Assembly: GCA_947167215.1 (NCBI GenBank)
Contig: CAMVHE010000019.1
Location: forward strand, 1 to 47,346
Direction: 5' to 3'
Source of the DNA: an uncultured Clostridia bacterium
GTDB taxonomy: Bacteria; Bacillota; Clostridia; Christensenellales; Aristaeellaceae
Length of the DNA: 47,346 bases
This document shows, piece by piece, positions 42,090 to 47,346 of this stretch (position 1 is the first letter of the stretch; each line of letters begins with the position of its first letter). The position numbers and the translations under genes were made by a program. The notes beneath the pieces were generated by a model. The model did no database searches. It was not told where the DNA came from and was given only the letters and a program-made list of their open reading frames with translations.

Positions 42090-43061
42090 ATGAAAAAGGT
42101 ATTGTGCATGATGATCGCGCTGCTCATGGTGACTTTGCCGCTTTTCGGCATGGCTGAAACGGATTTCCCCAAAAAGGAAATCACGATCATTGTCCCCTTC
42201 AGCGCAGGCGGGGCAACGGACCTGATGGCCCGTCAGCTTCAGCCCGTTTTCAAGGACAAGCTGAATGTGGACATCGTAGTACAGGATGTTCCCGGCGGCG
42301 GCTCTGTTACCGGCATTACCCAGGCGATGACATCCAAACCGGATGGATATACGATTGCACTGGTGACAAGCTCGTATATTGCTCTTGCAGCACAGGATCA
42401 GGTTCCGCTTCCACTTGATTCCTTTACGAACATTACATCGCTGAGCGAAGATCCCCTTTGCATTGTCGTGAAATCCACGGCGGCCGGCGGCAAGTATGCC
42501 ACCATTCAGGACCTGATGGATGACATGAAAGCGCGTCCGGGCGAGGTTGTGGTTGCTCAGGCAGGCAACAACAATGCCAATCAGGCCTGCGTTGGCGTCT
42601 GGGCCGAAGAAGCAGAGCTTGAACTTAATGATGTTCCCTATGATGGGGCTTCTAGAGTCGTCACTGAAATCATTGGCGGACATATTGAGGCAGGCTGCAT
42701 GAAACCCGCGGATTGCCTCAGTCAGGTGCAGGCTGGTGAGATTTCCATTCTGGCGTTCTTTACCCGTGAACGTGTATCGCTCTATCCGGATGTTCCGACG
42801 TTTGCAGAGTTAGGGTATGACATCTTCAAGTATGGCGATATTGCTATGGTCACATTCCTGGCAGCTCCTCAGGGTACAGATCCCGAGGTAAAGGCCAAGC
42901 TGTCCGAGATGTTCTATACAGTACTGTCTTCTGAGGAATGGCAGGCGGTTGCGGCAGAGCGTTCTTTCGTGACGAATCCGATTAATGGAGAAGAGCTGGA
43001 TGCCTATATCAACAGCGTATACGAAGGCTTGAAAGTAGCGGCTGAAAAGATTTTCCAATAA
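42090..43061 (+). CDS. tctC: Tripartite tricarboxylate transporter substrate-binding protein (TctC)
   Basis: The 323-residue protein has a Sec signal (MKKVLCMMIALLMVTLPLFGMA, cleavage at GMA-ETD) and then the classic TctC opening FPKKEITIIVPFSAGGATDL with ARQLQPVFKD and VVQDVPGGGSVTGITQAM. It captures an organic acid outside the cell for TctAB. AAAAGGAGG precedes the ATG. There is no lipobox. The neighbouring kinase suggests glycerate or another hydroxy acid as ligand (inference). Confidence 0.95.
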   Translation: MKKVLCMMIALLMVTLPLFGMAETDFPKKEITIIVPFSAGGATDLMARQLQPVFKDKLNVDIVVQDVPGGGSVTGITQAMTSKPDGYTIALVTSSYIALAAQDQVPLPLDSFTNITSLSEDPLCIVVKSTAAGGKYATIQDLMDDMKARPGEVVVAQAGNNNANQACVGVWAEEAELELNDVPYDGASRVVTEIIGGHIEAGCMKPADCLSQVQAGEISILAFFTRERVSLYPDVPTFAELGYDIFKYGDIAMVTFLAAPQGTDPEVKAKLSEMFYTVLSSEEWQAVAAERSFVTNPINGEELDAYINSVYEGLKVAAEKIFQ

Positions 43062-43075
43062 CAACATGTAAAATG

Positions 43076-43108
43076 CCGGCGCTGCTTTTGAAAAGTAGCG
43101 CCGGATTT
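43076..43108 (+). terminator. Hairpin between tctC and tctB
   Basis: CCGGCGCT (43076-43083) pairs with AGCGCCGG (43097-43104), followed by ATTTT. Probably a partial terminator that keeps the binding protein in excess. Confidence 0.75.
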
Positions 43109-43154
43109 TGCTTTGGAAACGTATTCCTCATTTTGGAAGTGGAGGAAAAAAAGA

Positions 43155-43652
43155 ATGAATTTAAAAAAGCAACGCATTGAAATCGCGGTAACGTCACTGA
43201 TAATGGGTATTGCATGCTATCTGCAATATGTTGCCTATACTTCCAAGGTAAGGACGAAAGTACAGGGCATGAAATCCATGACGTTTCCAAAGGTTATTCT
43301 GTACGGGATCATCGTTTTATGTGCAGTAACGCTGATCAGGGGAATCCTTAATTACCGGAAATTGAAAAAGCAGGAAGCAGGTACGGCTGAGAAGACCACA
43401 GGGAAGGTGGATTTCCGGATACCGATGACCGTGGGAATGATCATACTGTACGCGCTCCTTTGGAATGTTCTTGGCTTTGTAATCAGCTCCATGCTGTTTG
43501 TCTGCGTGGAGAGTATCCTGCTGGACCGGTCAAAGCCATGGTGGCAGGCATTAATCATTGGGGTAGCTTATGTGATCATTGTTTATCTGATCTTTGGTGC
43601 AGGCTTCAAGGTCAATTTCCCGGAACCAATCCTTGATGCGGTCATCGGTTAG
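43155..43652 (+). CDS. tctB: Tripartite tricarboxylate transporter small membrane subunit (TctB)
   Basis: 165 residues with four hydrophobic spans at about 8-27, 45-62, 92-110 and 130-152 (LIIGVAYVIIVYLIFGAGFK). Length, topology and position between tctC and tctA identify TctB, whose sequence is poorly conserved in general. GGAGG lies before the ATG at 43155. The earlier in-frame start at 43113 has no such site. Confidence 0.88.
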   Translation: MNLKKQRIEIAVTSLIMGIACYLQYVAYTSKVRTKVQGMKSMTFPKVILYGIIVLCAVTLIRGILNYRKLKKQEAGTAEKTTGKVDFRIPMTVGMIILYALLWNVLGFVISSMLFVCVESILLDRSKPWWQALIIGVAYVIIVYLIFGAGFKVNFPEPILDAVIG

Positions 43653-43663
43653 GAGGATGCTAC

Positions 43664-45166
43664 ATGGCAAATGTGTTGACATACGTGCTGGAGGCAATTA
43701 CGAATCCCCTGGCCATCGTTATGGTGCTGGCAGGGACTTTCATGGGATTGGTCTTTGGTGCGCTTCCAGGCCTTTCTGCAACGATGGCGGTTGCACTTTT
43801 GATTCCCATGACGTTCACCCTGGATTCCGTACCGGCAATTGGTGCTATGGTGGGCGGTTATATCGGAGGTATGGCAGGCGGAGCGGTAGCAAGCATCCTT
43901 CTGAATATCCCTGGGACACCTTCCGCAGTGGTAACCACCTTTGACGGGTATCCCATGGCAAAGTCAGGGCGCGGGGCAGAAGCTCTGGGCTGGGCCGCCT
44001 TTGCAAGCGGCTTTGGTTCCCTGATCAGCTGGGCTATCCTTGTGTTTGCTGCGCCGAAGCTGGCGGCACTGTGCACAAGCTTTTCGGCACCGGAATATAC
44101 TGCGCTGGCATTCTTTGGTCTTACGATCATTTCCTCGGTATCGGGAAAGTCAATGACAAAAGGCCTGATTGCCGGCATGATCGGTATTGTTCTTTCGATG
44201 GCAGGTACAGACCCGATCTGGGGAGACCTGCGCTTTACGTTCGGCAACTACAATCTGCTGTCCGGCATTTCGACGATGCCTGCTTTAATCGGCTTGTATT
44301 CGATTCCACAGATTCTAAAGGGCTGCCTCGAGAAGAATACCGTCGGCAAAGTGGACGTGAAAATAAAGAACTTTGTTCCTTCACCAAGGAAGCTGTGGGA
44401 ACATCGGATTAATATTTTAAGGACGTCACTCATCGGAACTGCCATAGGTATTATCCCGGCGACCGGAGGAAATATTGCTGCATTTATAGCATACGACCAG
44501 GCAAAACGGTTTTCCAAGCACCCGGAAAACTTTGGAAAAGGCGAAATTGATGGTATCATTGCCTCAGAAGCCGCCAATAACTCTGTATGCGGCGGCGCAC
44601 TGATTCCCCTTCTTACACTCGGTATTCCCGGTGACAGCCCTACGGCAGTTTTCCTGGGGGGACTGATGATTCATGGACTTACGCCGGGACCGGCGATGTT
44701 TACGGAAAAGTACAATGTAGTAGTGGGAATATTTACCATGCTGCTGTTAGCGACGATCTTCATGGTCCTGCTTCAGATGGTAGGTATCAAGCTTTTCACG
44801 AAAGTTCTGGCAGTACCAACGAATTATCTGTCGGCTGCGCTGGTTGTCCTTTCCTTAGTAGGTTCCTATGCACTGCGGTCCAATATGTTTGACGTGATGA
44901 TGACCATCGGGCTTGGCATCTTTGGATACTTCCTGATGAAGGCAGAATTCCCAATTGCACCCGCTGTACTTGGACTGGTATTGGGAAGCATGTTTGAAAG
45001 GGAATTCCGCACAGCATTAAGGACAAGTCATAGCGACTGGACAGTTTTCTTCACACGCCCGGTTTCCTGCGTGATTTTCCTTGTGGCGGTGGGAGTGCTC
45101 ATCTGGACGATCATTAAAAACTATCGGGATAAGAAAAAGAATATGGTGATGGATCAGGTAATCTGA
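43664..45166 (+). CDS. tctA: Tripartite tricarboxylate transporter large membrane subunit (TctA)
   Basis: The 500-residue protein has about 12 membrane spans and the TctA signatures GLVFGALPGLSATMAVALLI, GGYIGGMAGGAVASILLNIP and GTPSAVVTTFDGYPMAKSGR. The second half repeats the motif as ATGGNIAAFIAYDQAKRFSK and GGALIPLLTLGIPGDSPTAV. It is the ion-coupled channel subunit. AGGAGG lies before the ATG, 11 bases after the tctB stop. A strong terminator follows. Confidence 0.96.
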   Translation: MANVLTYVLEAITNPLAIVMVLAGTFMGLVFGALPGLSATMAVALLIPMTFTLDSVPAIGAMVGGYIGGMAGGAVASILLNIPGTPSAVVTTFDGYPMAKSGRGAEALGWAAFASGFGSLISWAILVFAAPKLAALCTSFSAPEYTALAFFGLTIISSVSGKSMTKGLIAGMIGIVLSMAGTDPIWGDLRFTFGNYNLLSGISTMPALIGLYSIPQILKGCLEKNTVGKVDVKIKNFVPSPRKLWEHRINILRTSLIGTAIGIIPATGGNIAAFIAYDQAKRFSKHPENFGKGEIDGIIASEAANNSVCGGALIPLLTLGIPGDSPTAVFLGGLMIHGLTPGPAMFTEKYNVVVGIFTMLLLATIFMVLLQMVGIKLFTKVLAVPTNYLSAALVVLSLVGSYALRSNMFDVMMTIGLGIFGYFLMKAEFPIAPAVLGLVLGSMFEREFRTALRTSHSDWTVFFTRPVSCVIFLVAVGVLIWTIIKNYRDKKKNMVMDQVI

Positions 45167-45294
45167 TCCTCATCCCAGAATGGTATTTCAGAGGCTTAGA
45201 GCAGAGAACGATTGACGTAAAAGCAGGACAGGTCCTGGTGAACATGGTTTGTTTCCTGATTGTATCCTGCAGGTCCTGAGCAGGAAGCGGCTGT

Positions 45295-45330
45295 AACGGC
45301 TGGGCAAATGATATTGCCCAGCCGTTTTAA
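45295..45330 (+). terminator. Terminator of the glycerate/TTT operon
   Basis: AACGGCTGGGCAA (45295-45307) pairs perfectly with TTGCCCAGCCGTT (45314-45326), followed by TTAAAA. Confidence 0.85.
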
Positions 45331-45443
45331 AATTCCGAACCGTCGATTTTAGTGAAGGCAGTAAATGCGGGAGAAGGAGCAGATGAACAGCCGGAAAAGA
45401 AATGTAGAATGGACCTAGGGAAAATCGTTCCCGACAGGTATAA

Positions 45444-45475
45444 CAACGGCGCCGTTCTTTGGAACGACGCCGTTG
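45444..45475 (-). terminator. Terminator of the MerR-type gene
   Basis: CAACGGCGCCGTTC (45444-45457) pairs with GAACGACGCCGTTG (45462-45475) with one imperfect pair and a 4-base loop. It lies 18 bases behind the MerR stop. T-tract weak. Confidence 0.65.
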
Positions 45476-45492
45476 GAATAATTACACGGACA

Positions 45493-46224
45493 TTACTTTC
45501 TGCAATAGGTCTCAATGGCCTGATAAACAAATTCCGCAGTGCCTTCGCCTGCATAGCTGTCAATATTTGTGGTAAAATCTCCGCCGCCGGCATACATTGT
45601 GCCGAGGCTGTGCAGAATCTCATTCGAACACGTGTACAGATGATCCGAAATGTAACTCTGCAGCTTTCTTACCAGCTTCTGTGCCGCATCACCGGATGGA
45701 TCTTCTTTACGGATAGCACCAAATTCAGTGAAAATATCCATCATCTGTTTTTGAATCACGGCATTCTCTTCTGCCGTTCTGCCTTTGGATCTTTTTTCAT
45801 ATTCCCGGTATTCTTTCGTCGTTCCCCAGGAAGCCTTGGCCTGGGCGGCATATTCGTCGATCTTATTGGTATCAAATGGTTCAAAGTTCATGATATGTTT
45901 CACTCCCATCGCTTTTAGTCCACGGGCAAGGTCAATCAGGTTTTCAATGTGTTCTTTTTTCAGGGTCAGCAGTGTGATCTGCTGTTCCAGCGCTTTGTTC
46001 CTGTCAAAATCCGGACTGTCCAGAATCCGGCGGATGTCTTTGAGCGAAAACTCCAATGCCCGGAACAGCAGAATCTGCTGCAGCTTTTCCAGGGACGTGT
46101 CATCATACAGCCGGTATCCGGATTCCGTATACTGTGCAGGATGGAGAAGGCCGATTTTGTCATAATACTGCAGCGTGCGTATACTCACGCCTGTCAGCTT
46201 GCTCACTTCATGGACTGTCCTCAC
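45493..46224 (-). CDS. MerR-family regulator with TipAS-type effector domain
   Basis: The 243-residue protein opens with a MerR HTH (TVHEVSKLTGVSIRTLQYYD, KIGLLHPAQYTESGYRLYDD), followed by a dimerisation coiled coil (to about residue 105) and a C-terminal helical domain containing WGTTKEYREYEKRSKGRTAE and GGGDFTTNIDSYAGEGTAEF, the TipAS/antibiotic-recognition fold. Such proteins bind small drugs or peptides and activate promoters with long spacers. A GTG start with GGGAGGT 6 bases before is used. The only target visible is its own promoter. Confidence 0.93.
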   Translation of the reverse strand: MRTVHEVSKLTGVSIRTLQYYDKIGLLHPAQYTESGYRLYDDTSLEKLQQILLFRALEFSLKDIRRILDSPDFDRNKALEQQITLLTLKKEHIENLIDLARGLKAMGVKHIMNFEPFDTNKIDEYAAQAKASWGTTKEYREYEKRSKGRTAEENAVIQKQMMDIFTEFGAIRKEDPSGDAAQKLVRKLQSYISDHLYTCSNEILHSLGTMYAGGGDFTTNIDSYAGEGTAEFVYQAIETYCRK

Positions 46225-46253
46225 GATGATACCTCCCTGTTCGTGATGACTCT

Positions 46254-46284
46254 ATGATACAGTATTACGCAGCGTAAGAGTCAA
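46254..46284 (-). promoter_or_regulatory. MerR-type promoter with 19-bp spacer and central palindrome
   Basis: On the minus strand TTGACT (46279-46284) and TATCAT (46254-46259) are 19 bases apart. The spacer holds the perfect palindrome TTACGCAGCGTAA (46265-46277). Both features are hallmarks of MerR-activated promoters. Confidence 0.8.
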
Positions 46285-46361
46285 CCAGTTTTTTTCATTT
46301 TTCAGTACAAATTTTATGTTGATTGCGCGGAAAGAAAAAACGCGGCTATTCCTTGATTCAT

Positions 46362-46397
46362 CCCGAGCTCCTTTTCCAAGGAGAAAAGGAGTTCGGG
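46362..46397. terminator. Long hairpin between the MerR and reductase genes
   Basis: CCCGAGCTCCTTTT (46362-46375) pairs with AAAAGGAGTTCGGG (46384-46397) with one weak pair. No clear T-run. No gene is seen in 46285-46808. Confidence 0.5.
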
Positions 46398-46566
46398 AGA
46401 AGTTGCTCTTCTTTTCAATTCTACCGGCAGGAAGAAGGAGATGCGCCGTTCAGCAGAATTCTTAAAGCAGGTTCGCCTCCGGTAGAGCATGAGGGATGGG
46501 GGATGACGAAAAGCCCCGGAACAGAGAACGGGTTTCCTTAATCACTTTCAATGAAATTCCGAAATG

Positions 46567-46582
46567 GAATATCATGATATTC
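46567..46582. promoter_or_regulatory. Perfect 16-bp palindrome upstream of the reductase promoter
   Basis: GAATATCATGATATTC is fully self-complementary and ends 10 bases before the -35 box at 46593. It is a good candidate for a dimeric regulator site. Confidence 0.5.
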
Positions 46583-46592
46583 ATTATAACTA

Positions 46593-46622
46593 TTGGCATG
46601 CAACTGTGAAAACAGTTATAAT
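46593..46622 (+). promoter_or_regulatory. Promoter of the aldo/keto reductase gene
   Basis: TTGGCA (46593-46598) and TATAAT (46617-46622) are 18 bases apart. A small hairpin AACTGT-GAAA-ACAGTT lies between the boxes. The leader to the ATG is about 180 bases. Confidence 0.6.
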
Positions 46623-46808
46623 TGCATGGGAAATTCGATTCCGGTAAAGAAACACGGGCATTTCGCAGACAGACAAACGGATGCAGGACCGGAAGGAATC
46701 AGGCTGCCCCCAACGAAGGAAATGCGACGGAGCTGGAACAGGAAGATCCTGCGGGCGGCCGGAAACCCATACAGGATATACAAGCAGAATATCGTGGAGG
46801 ATAATAAC

Positions 46809-47346
46809 ATGATTTACAGGGATTTTCAGGGGCTGAAGCTTTCTGCACTGGGGTTTGGCGCCATGCGCCTTCCGGTGATCGACGGCGATGACAGCCGGAT
46901 CGATGAAACTGCTGCGATGAGCATGGTGGATTCTGCCATGCAGAACGGCATCAATTATTATGATACGGCGTGGGGCTATCATGGAGAAAACTCCGAGCTG
47001 GTAATGGGCAGGGCGCTGGCACGCTATCCCAGGGACAGCTTCTATGTGGCTACCAAGTTTCCCGGCTATGATGCGTCCTGCTGGGGAAAGGTAAAAGAAA
47101 TCTTTGCCCGTCAGCTTGAAAAGGTCGGGGTAGATTACTTTGATTTCTATCTTTTCCATAATGTTTGCGAAATGAACATTGATGCCTATCTGGACGATAA
47201 GAAATACGGCATTTACAGTTATCTGATGGAGCAGAAGCGCCAGGGACGCATTAAGCATCTGGGCTTTTCCTGCCATGGAGAGCTGGAAGTGCTGAAGCGT
47301 TTCCTGGACGCCTATAGCAAGGATATGGAATTCTGCCAGCTGCAGC
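46809..47346 (+). CDS. Aldo/keto reductase, N-terminal part (cut by window edge)
   Basis: 179 residues are visible, with no stop before the window end. The catalytic tetrad is intact: Asp52 and Tyr57 in YYDTAWGYHGENSE, Lys83 in VATKFPG and His117 in FYLFHNV. GLKLSALGFGAMRLP at the start and RQGRIKHLGFSCHG later are typical of the NAD(P)H-dependent AKR group, which in clostridia often has a C-terminal 4Fe-4S ferredoxin-like part. Whether that part exists lies outside the window. GGAGG is 8 bases before the ATG. Confidence 0.92.
   Translation, partial: MIYRDFQGLKLSALGFGAMRLPVIDGDDSRIDETAAMSMVDSAMQNGINYYDTAWGYHGENSELVMGRALARYPRDSFYVATKFPGYDASCWGKVKEIFARQLEKVGVDYFDFYLFHNVCEMNIDAYLDDKKYGIYSYLMEQKRQGRIKHLGFSCHGELEVLKRFLDAYSKDMEFCQLQ

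Noticed and set aside
46590-47276. 228-codon minus-strand frame at the window end
   Set aside because: It is antisense to a clear aldo/keto reductase with an intact catalytic tetrad.

Overview
The window (47,346 bases) is a carbohydrate-catabolism stretch of a bacterial chromosome. It most likely comes from a Clostridia-type Firmicute of gut or rumen origin. The evidence is strong AGGAGG-type ribosome binding sites, CUT1 sugar importers without their own ATPases, a YesN-type membrane AraC regulator, and substrate-binding proteins with short plain Sec signal peptides. That signal-peptide style resembles Christensenellales/Aristaeella-like genomes, but this placement is inference only. No rRNA, tRNA or CRISPR array was seen.

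Layout. (1) 1-4013, plus strand: end of a Gfo/Idh/MocA oxidoreductase, a sugar-binding protein, nagA and nagB. (2) 5059-10675: N-acylglucosamine 2-epimerase and a CUT1 importer on the minus strand, with a divergent regulator that has a LacI-like sensor and a C-terminal LuxR-type helix-turn-helix. Together, 1 and 2 look like uptake and breakdown of N-acetylhexosamines (ManNAc/GlcNAc to fructose-6-phosphate). A 78-base direct repeat lies on both sides of block 2. (3) 10.7-14.3 kb: a graveyard of mobile DNA, with an IS leader, a truncated IS4/IS1634-type transposase with three AT-hooks, a 5'-truncated beta-propeller gene and the C-terminus of a relaxase. (4) 14321-20681: GH127 beta-L-arabinofuranosidase with a CUT1 importer (minus strand) and a divergent LacI regulator with clear operators. 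The 5' part of the GH127 gene is much richer in G+C than its 3' end. (5) 21371-32988: a YesN-type regulator (minus) facing an operon of binding protein, LplB/LplC permeases, GH30, GH31 and GH2. (6) 33529-37674: a two-domain PPK2 polyphosphate kinase (minus) and a GH42 beta-galactosidase (plus). (7) 38423-45166: a GntR/FCD regulator facing a MOFRL glycerate 2-kinase, a divergent enolase and a tripartite tricarboxylate transporter (TctC, TctB, TctA). (8) 45493-end: a MerR/TipAS regulator and the start of an aldo/keto reductase.

How it works together. None of the six glycosidase or epimerase enzymes has a signal peptide, so short glycans are imported whole and cut inside the cell. None of the three ABC importers encodes an ATPase, so they probably share an MsmX-type ATPase from elsewhere. 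All five substrate-binding protein genes are followed by a strong intergenic hairpin that separates them from the genes behind, and none of the five proteins has a lipobox cysteine.

The most unusual item is the glycerate-kinase/enolase-like/TTT operon. Its enolase keeps the two catalytic lysines and the magnesium ligands but has lost both active-site histidines and the glutamate acid. This suggests a sugar-acid pathway with a modified or new dehydratase.
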